NCBI GenBank assembly: GCA_946479985.1
Contig: CAMLIF010000050.1
Location: forward strand, 1 to 26,181
DNA length: 26,181 nt
Direction: 5' to 3'
Source of the DNA: an uncultured Flavobacteriales bacterium
GTDB lineage: Bacteria > Bacteroidota > Bacteroidia > Flavobacteriales > Crocinitomicaceae
The notes under the pieces are model-generated. The model ran no database searches, was not told where the DNA came from, and saw only the letters and a list, made by a program, of their open reading frames with translations. The position numbers and the translations under genes are program-made. Shown piece after piece: positions 15,169-23,138 of this stretch (positions within the stretch are counted from its first letter, which is position 1; each line of letters starts with the position of its first letter).

Positions 15169-17376
15169 ATGAGAAAACTAATCTTCCTTTATCTTATTCT
15201 TTGTTCTTTCAGCATAACATTTACGCAGGAAACGCCTTTTCACTATTTCAATACAGTAGGAAAATTCAATGAACCGATCAATCATGTAAAACAAGATCGT
15301 GACGGAAGATTGCTGCTTGCTACACAAAACGGACTTGTTTCGTACAACGGATTTACAGCCCGGAAATTCATTACCGAAAACGGAACAACTAAAGATATAA
15401 ACGCCATTTATTCAACGGATAAAGGATTGTTTGCCCTGAATTCTCACGGACAAGTGTTTTTATTGAGCCAGGATACGCTGAAGCTTGTGAAAATTCCGGG
15501 TGTAGCAGTGGAAGTTAAAGGAATTGAAACCGAAGGCGAATACGTTTTCTTCCACACCAAAAAAGAGAAGATTATTATTAAGTGGGCTACTAAAAAAGTA
15601 ATTTCCCGCGAGCCCTACATGTATGCCGAAGATGGTAAAACGAATGTAGATTATATTGGGTTCGATCAGTCTGAGCCGTTTCATATTCTCTCAACCAATG
15701 AACTGATTCTGCCTAAGTTGGGTGAAGCACGACAGATTCCCTTCATCAGCAGAAAGATTAAATATGCAATTTCGATCGATCAAACAGTCGTAATTGCCGG
15801 TGATAAGGCAATAAACGGCGATGTTGTTGCTTACAGTTTTGGTCAGTTTAAGAAATTGAACTTTCCGGCTGAAGTAAAGAATGCACATATTAACGGAATT
15901 TCAGGTGTTCATGGAGCATTAATGATCCTGACAGATAACGGATGTGTTTTTTATAACCGCGGATTTAAAAAAACTCCGTCGCACTGGTTTAAAGGTGTTG
16001 CCTGTACCGATGCGTTTGTTGACGATTCGGGGAATATCTGGATAGCAACCAAATCGAACGGGTTAATTCTGATTCCGAAGGGAAAACATAAAAAGATTAC
16101 TTCTGAATCGGCTTCCTCTGTACAATTTTACAAAGGCGATTTGATCGTTGGGAATAATTCGGCCGGGATTAGTCGTTACAAGGCAAACGGTGATCTGGTA
16201 CAGCGTTTAAGTAATGAAAATCTGCTCGACAACGTTTCAAAAGTTGAATTTGACAATGTTTTCTCCGCTTATTTTGTTCAAACCGGAATTTTGTCAGGAA
16301 CCAAGTTGTTCAACTTCGGGAAACGTTTTCATTCGAAAGCCAGAAATAAAACAGACGATTTGTATCTAGCCACTTCATCAGGGTTATTCTTTTATCCGAA
16401 GACCAATCTGAAAAACTTTATCCGTAATAGCAAGAAGGATAATTTTGGACAAATCTTACTTGAAGGAAACTGTTTTATTTTGGAAAAAGCAGCAGATTCC
16501 GATCAGATGCTTGTAGCAAATGAAGCCGGAGTTTTTACCGTGAACGGTTTTGAAGTAAAAGAAATAAAAAGGAATGGTAAATCGCTTCAAGCTAGCAGCG
16601 CATGCTGGTTTAAAGGAAGCTGGTATGTAATTACCGGCACCAATGTATTTTACCGGATTTCGAACGGAAAAGTTGTCGATACCCGTAATTTGAATCAATT
16701 CGGAGTAATTAACGTGATGAAACTCCAGGCTACGGAGTCGCAGCTTTATTTGCTTACGGAAACGGGTTTATATCGTACGTTAGGAATAAAAGCACCGTTC
16801 GAAGCCCTGAAAGACGTAATGGGATTTGACGGAATATTCATTCGCGATTTCTGTGCAGTAGATGATGAGGTCTACCTGGCAACACAACGCGGCGTTTTTA
16901 GTTACATCTGGAACGACGTGAAACCCGCTTTGGCGCATTTTGTTGTTGGCGATCCGTTTAGTACTGACAAAGAAGAAACGGATACAAAAAGATTCTTCTC
17001 CGGAAGTGTTTCCATACCTGTTGAATGTATTGATTTGACAGGAACACGAAGTTTCAGGCTGCAATACCGCCTGGTTAGCGATGGTGAACCTGGTGAATGG
17101 GTTGAAGCACTCCCTGAATCGCGCAAGATTTCACTTTCAAATCTTGCCAGGGGAAAATACAGTATCGAAATTCGGATGATAGATCCGGTTTCCCGAATCA
17201 GTACAAAAATTCAGCGCAGATCATTTGATGTTCCTTATGAATGGTATCAGCTGAAATTGCTTTGGGTAAGCCTTGGGGTTGCTTTAGTACTCTGTATTCA
17301 GCTCATTATGAAAAAAATGCGTCCGAAAAAAGAGAAACCGAAAAGAACTTCAAAAGTTAAAGAAGTTAAGAGTTAA
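15169..17376 (+). CDS. Beta-propeller and Y_Y_Y-domain membrane protein without an output domain
   Basis: The 735-residue protein has a signal peptide (1-18, SITFT before Gln), a long periplasmic beta-propeller region with many two-component-regulator-type blades (about 25-600: HVKQDRDGRLLLATQNGLVSYNG, VDDSGNIWIATKSNGLILIPKG, LYLATSSGLFFYPK, VYLATQRGVFSY), a Y_Y_Y domain (about 610-690, SFRLQYRLVSDGEPGEWVEALP, LARGKYSIEIRMIDP) and one transmembrane helix (about 695-714). In hybrid sensors the helix is followed by a histidine kinase or LytTR/LuxR domain. Here only about 20 highly basic residues follow. I chose the ATG at 15169 over an upstream in-frame start inside the RluA gene. It is the last gene of the panB run. 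Role is unknown; a signal-perceiving half of a split sensor or a DNA/protein-tethering tail are possible. Confidence 0.85.
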   Translation: MRKLIFLYLILCSFSITFTQETPFHYFNTVGKFNEPINHVKQDRDGRLLLATQNGLVSYNGFTARKFITENGTTKDINAIYSTDKGLFALNSHGQVFLLSQDTLKLVKIPGVAVEVKGIETEGEYVFFHTKKEKIIIKWATKKVISREPYMYAEDGKTNVDYIGFDQSEPFHILSTNELILPKLGEARQIPFISRKIKYAISIDQTVVIAGDKAINGDVVAYSFGQFKKLNFPAEVKNAHINGISGVHGALMILTDNGCVFYNRGFKKTPSHWFKGVACTDAFVDDSGNIWIATKSNGLILIPKGKHKKITSESASSVQFYKGDLIVGNNSAGISRYKANGDLVQRLSNENLLDNVSKVEFDNVFSAYFVQTGILSGTKLFNFGKRFHSKARNKTDDLYLATSSGLFFYPKTNLKNFIRNSKKDNFGQILLEGNCFILEKAADSDQMLVANEAGVFTVNGFEVKEIKRNGKSLQASSACWFKGSWYVITGTNVFYRISNGKVVDTRNLNQFGVINVMKLQATESQLYLLTETGLYRTLGIKAPFEALKDVMGFDGIFIRDFCAVDDEVYLATQRGVFSYIWNDVKPALAHFVVGDPFSTDKEETDTKRFFSGSVSIPVECIDLTGTRSFRLQYRLVSDGEPGEWVEALPESRKISLSNLARGKYSIEIRMIDPVSRISTKIQRRSFDVPYEWYQLKLLWVSLGVALVLCIQLIMKKMRPKKEKPKRTSKVKEVKS

Positions 17377-17403
17377 AAGACTTTTTCCTTTAAAATTCTT
17401 CTT

Positions 17404-17411
17404 TATATTCG
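17404..17411 (+). promoter_or_regulatory. Candidate -7 element of the STM3941-like gene run
   Basis: TATATTCG differs from TAnnTTTG at one position and lies 18 bases before the ATG at 17430, giving a leader of about 14 bases. No TTTG is found at the proper -33 spacing. Confidence 0.4.
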
Positions 17412-17429
17412 TAATCTAAACTACACGAC

Positions 17430-18035
17430 ATGAAAAAATTGAGACCAATTATTTATAACAACAACAACAGGCAGATTATTCCGCTTATTATTTTTACAAT
17501 CGGATTAGGCGTACTTTCTACCTGGCTTGTGTTTTTTCTAAAGCCGCATAATCACGTTGCACATTATTGTTTTATTGGGCTTGGAATATTTCTTTACCTG
17601 CTTACAGCTTTTTGTATTCGTGGGTTCATTGAAAGAGTAACCGGGCCTAAAGAAGGGCTTATCATTTCAGATGAAGGAATTCAGGACAATACAACTTTCA
17701 ATGGGGTAGGAGTGATCAAATGGGATGATATTAAAGGAATTCGTGAAGAGTTTATGGCAATGAATAAATTTGTCAGGATAGATGTTTATAATCCTAAGGA
17801 ATATATTTCCAAAGGAAAGAATGCAATGAAACGACGTTTATTAAAAAACAACAACCGTAGTTTTGGTTCACCGTTTGTTGTTACTTCACGCGCTTTAGAA
17901 GGTATTAAACACGCCGAATTGTTCGAAATAATGCGAACTGAGTTTGCACCGGTTAAAGAGCAAAGAGAAGCAAAGAAAAAATCCGGAGAAGCTCCAATTG
18001 ACAGCTCAACAGATATTTTGTCAGAAAATTTATAA
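17430..18035 (+). CDS. STM3941-like integral membrane protein
   Basis: The 201-residue protein has two membrane helices (about 16-37 and 43-63), then a cytoplasmic PH-like domain with LIISDEGIQDNTTFNGVGVIKWDDIKGI and VRIDVYNPKEYISKGKNAMKR. This is the arrangement of the STM3941 family, whose function is unknown. The C-terminal 35 residues are charged and probably disordered. It begins a compact run: the DUF1569 gene starts one base after its stop codon. Confidence 0.75.
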   Translation: MKKLRPIIYNNNNRQIIPLIIFTIGLGVLSTWLVFFLKPHNHVAHYCFIGLGIFLYLLTAFCIRGFIERVTGPKEGLIISDEGIQDNTTFNGVGVIKWDDIKGIREEFMAMNKFVRIDVYNPKEYISKGKNAMKRRLLKNNNRSFGSPFVVTSRALEGIKHAELFEIMRTEFAPVKEQREAKKKSGEAPIDSSTDILSENL

Positions 18036-18036
18036 A

Positions 18037-18486
18037 ATGGAATCCTTATTTTCTTCAGAAACAACCGCTAAAACTATTGAACGAATCAACCGGCTCACAA
18101 CAGAAAGTACTGCAGCTTGGGGCAAAATGAATGCTGCTCAGATGTTAGCGCATTGTTCTGAAACAATGGAGGTTGTTCGCGCACAACGTCGCATTAAAAG
18201 AGGTTTTCTGAGTTATATACTTGGAGGTATGTTAAAGAAGCAATTTTATAATGACGCGCCGTTTCGGAAAAACTCGCCAACGCATCCAAGTTTTATAATG
18301 ACTTCTGAGTTTGACCTGGAGAATGAGAAAAAAAGACTGACAGATCATTTGACTGCCTTTCAGCAAGGCGGCGAAGCTGCCTGTACTTCAGATCCGCATG
18401 CTTTCTTCGGAAATATTACTAAGGCGCAGTGGGGAATTGGAATGTATAAACATTTGGATCATCATTTACATCAATTTGGCTTATAA
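18037..18486 (+). CDS. DUF1569 (DinB-like) protein
   Basis: A 149-residue four-helix-bundle protein of the DUF1569/DinB-like superfamily. Members coordinate a metal with three histidines; candidates are His39 (KMNAAQMLAHCSE) and the C-terminal HLDHH (His139, His143). The TAAWGKMNAAQMLAHCSETMEVV and HPSFIMTSEFDLENEKKRL motifs are typical. Some relatives are thiol-dependent transferases, but no substrate is known for DUF1569. The ATG at 18037 follows the previous stop by one base. A longer frame starting at 17944 overlaps the preceding gene and adds no conserved residues. Confidence 0.85.
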   Translation: MESLFSSETTAKTIERINRLTTESTAAWGKMNAAQMLAHCSETMEVVRAQRRIKRGFLSYILGGMLKKQFYNDAPFRKNSPTHPSFIMTSEFDLENEKKRLTDHLTAFQQGGEAACTSDPHAFFGNITKAQWGIGMYKHLDHHLHQFGL

Positions 18487-19128
18487 ATGGAATTTATTTC
18501 TGAAGAACTAGATGAATACTGTTGTAATCATACTTCACCTGAAGATGTGCTGCTGGCTGAATTGAATCGTCAGACGCATGTGAAAATTCTGCAGCCTCGC
18601 ATGCTGAGCGGACATTTTCAGGGACGATTACTTAGCTTGTTGTCGAAATTGATTCGTCCGGAGCGCATTTTGGAAATTGGAACGTACACTGGCTACAGCG
18701 CATTGTGTTTGGCTGAAGGTTTGACTAAAACCGGGAAACTCATCACCATTGATGTGAATGCCCAGTTGGAAGAGTTTGTTCGCCCGTATTTTGAAAAATC
18801 ATCATTTAAAGATCAGATTGATTACCGGATTGCTGATGCAATGCAGCTAATTCCAACGTTGAACGAAGAATTCGACCTGGTTTTCATTGATGCGGATAAG
18901 CGCAACTACCCGAATTACTACAATTTAGTGATCGACAAAGTGAAGCCGGGCGGAATTATCTTATCGGATAATGTTTTGTGGTCGGGGAAAGTAGTTCAGA
19001 CAGAAGGAAAAATCGACAAAGACACAGAAGTTCTTCAGGCATTTAATGAAATGATTCATAACGATGATCGGGTAGAGAACATTTTGCTTCCGATCCGCGA
19101 CGGAATTATGGTTGCTCGGAAATTATGA
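18487..19128 (+). CDS. SAM-dependent O-methyltransferase (caffeoyl-CoA/catechol type)
   Basis: The 213-residue class I methyltransferase contains motif I ILEIGTYTGYSALCLAEGL (61-79), the acidic end of beta 2 (TIDVN, 87-91), and the metal-binding signature FIDADKRNYPNYY (134-145) with Asp136 plus D161-N162 (SDNVLWSGKV). These Mg-dependent residues mark the family of catechol and caffeoyl-CoA O-methyltransferases, including YrrM-type tRNA hydroxyuridine methyltransferases; which substrate applies is not decided by the sequence. It starts directly after the DUF1569 stop codon (TAAATG) and converges with the histidine kinase, overlapping by six bases. Confidence 0.9.
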   Translation: MEFISEELDEYCCNHTSPEDVLLAELNRQTHVKILQPRMLSGHFQGRLLSLLSKLIRPERILEIGTYTGYSALCLAEGLTKTGKLITIDVNAQLEEFVRPYFEKSSFKDQIDYRIADAMQLIPTLNEEFDLVFIDADKRNYPNYYNLVIDKVKPGGIILSDNVLWSGKVVQTEGKIDKDTEVLQAFNEMIHNDDRVENILLPIRDGIMVARKL

Positions 19129-20559
19129 TTTCCTGTCAATATGGAATCGGAGTTCGTACTTTGTGCCTTCGCCTGGCATAAGCTCTAAAGTTCCGGAGAG
19201 TTGCTCGGCCAGATTCTCTATCAATGAAATGCCCAGTGTTTCTGCGGAAGTACTTAAATGAATCTCAGGATCAAATCCTTTGCCGTTATCGCCAATAGAA
19301 AGAATCAATTGTTCGTCGTTAATTTTTGACAGCTTCAGGAAGATCCTGTCCTTTTTTTCTTTCGAAGGAAAAGCGTGTTTGATTGAATTAGTAAGTATTT
19401 CATTGATCAGCAATCCAAGCGGAATGGCCATTTCAATTGGAATCTTGACATCATCAACTTCTATATCCACTTGAATTTCTTTATCTCCGATCATTGTGTT
19501 TATCAGCGAACGTACCAGTTCCTGGATATATTCCCTGTAATCGATGCTGGCGAACTGATTTGATTTGTAAAGTAATTCGTGCACGCTGGCAATAGAACTG
19601 ATCCTGCTCAAACTTACCTCCAGAAGCTGCCGGGCCTCCAGATGCTGTGTTGATCCGAGCTGTAAACGTATCAGCGAGGTAATAATCTGCAGGTTATTCT
19701 TTACCCGGTGATGGATTTCTTTCAGCAAAGTTTCTTTTTCCTTATTGGCTTGCTGCAGAAATAAGTTTTCTTCTTTAATGCGTTTGGTAAGATCTGTAGT
19801 AGTAAGGAAAACGCGCGAATAATTGTGCTCGTAGCCATCAACAACCGTCCATTTAAAATTCACATAGCGTGTATTTCCCTTCATGGTAATCAACTTGGCG
19901 TCGAATTCGCATTTTTTTTCGCCATTCCAGATCGCTTCCATTTGCTGCAGTATGTATTCGTTCGATTCACTGGTTGTCAGCTGCCTGAAATTTGTCAAAA
20001 CCTGATACTTCGTTTCTGCTTCATTTAGTTCAACAACCGCGTTGTTAATCCGGTTTACTCTAAGCAATTTCGACAGTTCGATCAATTCATCCGGATGTTT
20101 CGTCAGGAAATCACGAATAGAAGCTATTCCAAGACTTCTCAAATGGTCAAGACGGGTTTTAATGGCTGAAAAATCTTCGTCCCAAATGGGAATTGGACTG
20201 TCTTCGAAAAGCGTATTGTTCGATGCTTGAGAGTTGAAATCCTGAGATGCTTCCTGATTTACCCGGCTGAACTCCAGGATCCATGCCAGCTGCCCGTTAA
20301 AATTGTATTTGGTAGCCTGAAGCTCTAATTGAACAGTTTTTAATTCATGGTTGGTATAATTGAGAACCACCGGGAAAACTATTTTGTCATTTTGAAGCAA
20401 TTCTTCAATAATGGGGAAATGATCTTTTATTAATGGAATGTGGTAATTGGTCGACTGAATTTGAAAAAATGCTTTCAATTTTGAGCAGGTGTATACCGTT
20501 GAATAGTCGGAGGCGATTATCCAAATTACCGAAGATGTATTCATATGCGTGGTCGGCAT
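19123..20559 (-). CDS. Cytoplasmic PAS sensor histidine kinase, HisKA_2 family
   Basis: The 478-residue kinase has a PAS-like N-terminal domain (about 10-100) and a second PAS domain (about 130-255) opening with FEDSPIPIWDEDFS and HLRSLGIASIRDFLTKHPDEL. The HisKA_2 helix follows, with EIHHRVKNNLQIITSLIRLQ (281-300) and phospho-acceptor His284, then an HATPase_c domain with N-box NEILTNSIKHAF (386-397), G1 DNGKGFD and G2 TLGISLIENL. There is no signal peptide or membrane helix, so it senses an internal signal. No response regulator gene is in the window, so the partner is unlinked. I kept the ATG at 20559: its upstream bases are AT-rich, whereas those before the alternative ATG (20544) are GC-rich. 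It overlaps the methyltransferase gene tail to tail. Confidence 0.92.
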   Translation of the reverse strand: MPTTHMNTSSVIWIIASDYSTVYTCSKLKAFFQIQSTNYHIPLIKDHFPIIEELLQNDKIVFPVVLNYTNHELKTVQLELQATKYNFNGQLAWILEFSRVNQEASQDFNSQASNNTLFEDSPIPIWDEDFSAIKTRLDHLRSLGIASIRDFLTKHPDELIELSKLLRVNRINNAVVELNEAETKYQVLTNFRQLTTSESNEYILQQMEAIWNGEKKCEFDAKLITMKGNTRYVNFKWTVVDGYEHNYSRVFLTTTDLTKRIKEENLFLQQANKEKETLLKEIHHRVKNNLQIITSLIRLQLGSTQHLEARQLLEVSLSRISSIASVHELLYKSNQFASIDYREYIQELVRSLINTMIGDKEIQVDIEVDDVKIPIEMAIPLGLLINEILTNSIKHAFPSKEKKDRIFLKLSKINDEQLILSIGDNGKGFDPEIHLSTSAETLGISLIENLAEQLSGTLELMPGEGTKYELRFHIDRKS

Positions 20560-20984
20560 GAATGAGTAGTATGTTATGACAGTGTAAAAATCTGTTAATC
20601 AGTTGTAATGGGCTGCAATATATTCATAAAGTTGTTCAGATCAATATTCATTCACGTTTTTTTTAGTTGAAAACCGGAATTCGGAATGAATCTTCCGGTA
20701 TGTGTGAAATTTTTCCGCGAATTCACAAATTGAAACACCTACCAGCTGCCGCCTGAACGCTGTAATAATGCCGATCTGTAAGGTGCAAAGGACAATGTAT
20801 AAGGCATCCGTCCGGTGCTTCGCTTGTCGAAGTATAGGTTCCTATATAATCCTAGCATTAGCGGGAAATAAGGGGTTTTCAGCCAGCCGACAATCAAAAA
20901 AGAATAAAGAATTTATTCGTTGGAAGAATAATTCGAAAATAAATGTGTCGAACAGAGTAACTTTTTTGTGATTTTTGCGATATA
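20560..20984. other. Intergenic region between histidine kinase and PorE-like gene
   Basis: This stretch of over 400 bases has no gene I can support; an open frame at 20768-20971 has no family likeness. It holds several small hairpins: TGTGAA/TTCACA (20703-20727), CTTCG/CGAAG around CTTGT (20818-20832), and TATAGG/CCTATA (20833-20846), the last two back to back. The left part should hold the kinase promoter, but no clear TAnnTTTG is seen there. A small RNA in the middle is possible but unproven. Confidence 0.5.
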
Positions 20985-20992
20985 TACCTTTG
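20985..20992 (+). promoter_or_regulatory. -7 element of the PorE-like gene
   Basis: TACCTTTG is a perfect TAnnTTTG located 36 bases before the ATG at 21029. T-rich stretches with TTTG (20965-20968) lie upstream but at 16 rather than 19-21 bases spacing. The leader would be about 33 bases. Confidence 0.55.
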
Positions 20993-21006
20993 GCAAAATA
21001 TTTGTC

Positions 21007-21027
21007 ATGGCAACCAAAAATATTTGA
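21007..21027 (+). other. Possible six-codon upstream ORF in the PorE-like leader
   Basis: ATG at 21007 opens a frame reading MATKNI and stopping with TGA at 21025-21027, one base before the real ATG at 21029. It lies inside the predicted leader and in a different frame from the main gene. It may couple or tune initiation, or be chance. Confidence 0.3.
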
Positions 21028-21028
21028 A

Positions 21029-23068
21029 ATGAAACAGAGCTACTTGTTACTTTTTACCATTTTTACATCATTAATTTCATTTTCCCAGGAAGAAGACGAG
21101 TCGTGTTTACCTCCGGCTAAGAAGATTCTGAAATACATTGAATCGGCTAAGTCAAGTACTGTTATGCAGGATGTAGCGATGAATTTTGGAAAAGCCATTG
21201 AAGAAGCTCCCGAAAATGCAATGGCATATTTTGAATTTGGTGTTTACTATTATCATTTAGGTGAAAAACAATATGCGAACAGCTCCAACCCTGATGTTGG
21301 TGATAAAAGCTTTGCGAAAGCAGAAGCATTGTTAAAACAGGCCGCTGAACATTGTTCGAATTATCATTCGGATATGTATTATTTCCTGGGAATCATCAAA
21401 TATACGCAAGAAGATATGGACGGTGCGAAAACTTTTTTTCAAAAGTTCATTGATTTCCAAAGCGACGATAATTCGCGCTACAGTCCTGAATTTGCCAAAC
21501 AAACCTCTGATGTAAAAAAACTGTTTGCTTCTTTCAAAGACGAAGAAGAACTAAAGACGGTTGAAGTTCCTTTTAATCCGTACCCGGTTCGGAACGTTTC
21601 CTCTGCTATGGATGAGTATTTCCCAATGATCTCGCCGGATAACTTATTTATGTTTTACACCCGACGAGTTACAGGAAATGAAATGGACGGATATTCAGCT
21701 GCAGGGACAACACGCGAGGTTTACACTTATTCAGAACGGAAAAGTGAAACCGAGGATTTCGATAAAGGAAAAGCATTTGCGAAGCCCTTTAACGGACCAG
21801 ATTTTGACAGTTACGGTGCAGCTTCCATGTCGGTAGATAATAAGGAAATGATTATTTGTGCTTGTAAGAAGACTAAAGTTTTCGATCAGCCATATATGGA
21901 TTGCGATTTATATTCTACAACGTTTGAGAAGATCGGTCCGAATCCGAACGACTACAAATGGTCGCCGTTAGAGAATTTGGGACCAAAGATCAATACTCCA
22001 GACGGCTGGGAAGGGCAACCTTCGCTTTCAGCTGACGGAAACACCATGTTCTTTACAGCGAACAGAGCTACCACGCAGGACAATGATATTTTTATTGTAA
22101 AACGCGAAGCTGATGGAAGCTGGGGCACTCCGGAGTCTTTTGATGTGATCAACACAGCAGGAAAAGATAAAAGCCCGTTCTTACACCAGGATAGTGAAAC
22201 CCTGTATTTCGTTTCCACAACTACAAAAGAGCGAAAAGGCGCCGGTGGAGTAGACATTTTCTATATGCGTGAAGAAAATGGGGTTTGGGGAGAACCTAAG
22301 AACATCGGATTTCCAATTAATACGCCAAGCGACGAATTGGGATTATTCGTTTCAACAGACGGTAAACTGGCTTATTTCTCATCTTACCAGGGCGGGAACT
22401 ACAATATTTACGGATTTGAATTGTACGAAGAAGCGCGTCCGAAACCGGTAACAATCCTGAAAGGTGAATTGAAAGACCCGCAAGGCGCTGCAATTGAAAA
22501 CGCCTCTATCGAGATTGCTTATGCAAACAGCGATGTGGTGGAAACAGTGAAAGTAAATGGTAACGACGGAAAATACGCCGTTGTAGTGAAACAGGAAGTT
22601 CCGCAGGATATCATTGTTTCCGTGAAAAAAGAAGGTTCTGCTTATGATGCGAAACTGATTACGAAAGAGGAAATCCAGTCTAAAACTGCTGATAACAACC
22701 TGATCGTAAAAGAGCTGAAAGTAGGTGAAGCGTATACAATCAACGACATTTTGTACGATTACAACTCCGACATGCTGAGTGAAAAATCGAAGTTCGTTTT
22801 ACGTGAGTTTGCGCGTTACCTGAAAACACACGAAGGAATCAAAATTGTAATCCAGGGTCACACAGATAGCGACGGCGATGATGCAAAAAATATGGATCTG
22901 TCTGATCGTCGTGCCAAAGGAGTACAGCGTTACCTGGTTTCACTTGGAATCGAAGAAGGCCGTTTATCAGCAAAAGGATTAGGAGAAACACAACCAAAAG
23001 TAGCAAACGATACAGCAGAGAATAAAGCAATCAATCGTAGAACAGAGTTTTTGATTGAGGGGCTATAA
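21029..23068 (+). CDS. OmpA-family envelope protein with TPR, PD40 propeller and carboxypeptidase-regulatory domains (PorE-like)
   Basis: The 679-residue protein has a signal peptide (1-18, LISFS before Gln), a TPR-type helical region (about 25-155: AMAYFEFGVYYYHLGEKQYA, DMYYFLGIIKYTQEDMDGA), PD40 propeller blades (about 190-470: FPMISPDNLFMFYTRR, WEGQPSLSADGNTMFFTANR, ELGLFVSTDGKLAYFSS), a carboxypeptidase-regulatory-like domain (about 480-560) and an OmpA peptidoglycan-binding domain (572-679) with GHTDSDGDDAKNMDLSDRRA and NRRTEF. This is the domain order described for PorE, a T9SS component anchoring the machine to peptidoglycan. Unlike PorE it has no lipobox cysteine, so it may be soluble in the periplasm. 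I chose the ATG at 21029 because it starts the signal peptide; a start at 20975 precedes the promoter. Confidence 0.9.
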   Translation: MKQSYLLLFTIFTSLISFSQEEDESCLPPAKKILKYIESAKSSTVMQDVAMNFGKAIEEAPENAMAYFEFGVYYYHLGEKQYANSSNPDVGDKSFAKAEALLKQAAEHCSNYHSDMYYFLGIIKYTQEDMDGAKTFFQKFIDFQSDDNSRYSPEFAKQTSDVKKLFASFKDEEELKTVEVPFNPYPVRNVSSAMDEYFPMISPDNLFMFYTRRVTGNEMDGYSAAGTTREVYTYSERKSETEDFDKGKAFAKPFNGPDFDSYGAASMSVDNKEMIICACKKTKVFDQPYMDCDLYSTTFEKIGPNPNDYKWSPLENLGPKINTPDGWEGQPSLSADGNTMFFTANRATTQDNDIFIVKREADGSWGTPESFDVINTAGKDKSPFLHQDSETLYFVSTTTKERKGAGGVDIFYMREENGVWGEPKNIGFPINTPSDELGLFVSTDGKLAYFSSYQGGNYNIYGFELYEEARPKPVTILKGELKDPQGAAIENASIEIAYANSDVVETVKVNGNDGKYAVVVKQEVPQDIIVSVKKEGSAYDAKLITKEEIQSKTADNNLIVKELKVGEAYTINDILYDYNSDMLSEKSKFVLREFARYLKTHEGIKIVIQGHTDSDGDDAKNMDLSDRRAKGVQRYLVSLGIEEGRLSAKGLGETQPKVANDTAENKAINRRTEFLIEGL

Positions 23069-23088
23069 AAATCGAAATTGATACGAAT

Positions 23089-23122
23089 AAAGTAGGGACA
23101 AGTCGCGACTTGTCCCTACTTT
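23089..23122. terminator. Perfect 34-bp palindrome, likely bidirectional terminator
   Basis: AAAGTAGGGACAAGTCG (23089-23105) is followed at once by its exact reverse complement (23106-23122). It is 20 bases past the PorE-like stop and 16 before the stop of the convergent gene. T-rich sequence follows on both strands (CTGTTTTATTT to the right, TTTATTCG to the left on the minus strand), so it can end both transcripts. The GTAGGGACA...TGTCCCTAC form looks like a dispersed palindromic repeat. Confidence 0.85.
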
Positions 23123-23138
23123 CTGTTTTATTTGAAAA

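Noticed and set aside
17377..17429. Terminator after the propeller/Y_Y_Y gene
   Set aside because: The AT-rich gap contains T runs but no stem of useful length.
20768..20971. 67-codon open frame before the PorE-like gene
   Set aside because: The translation has no signal peptide or recognisable pattern and crosses the two back-to-back hairpins; it looks like chance.
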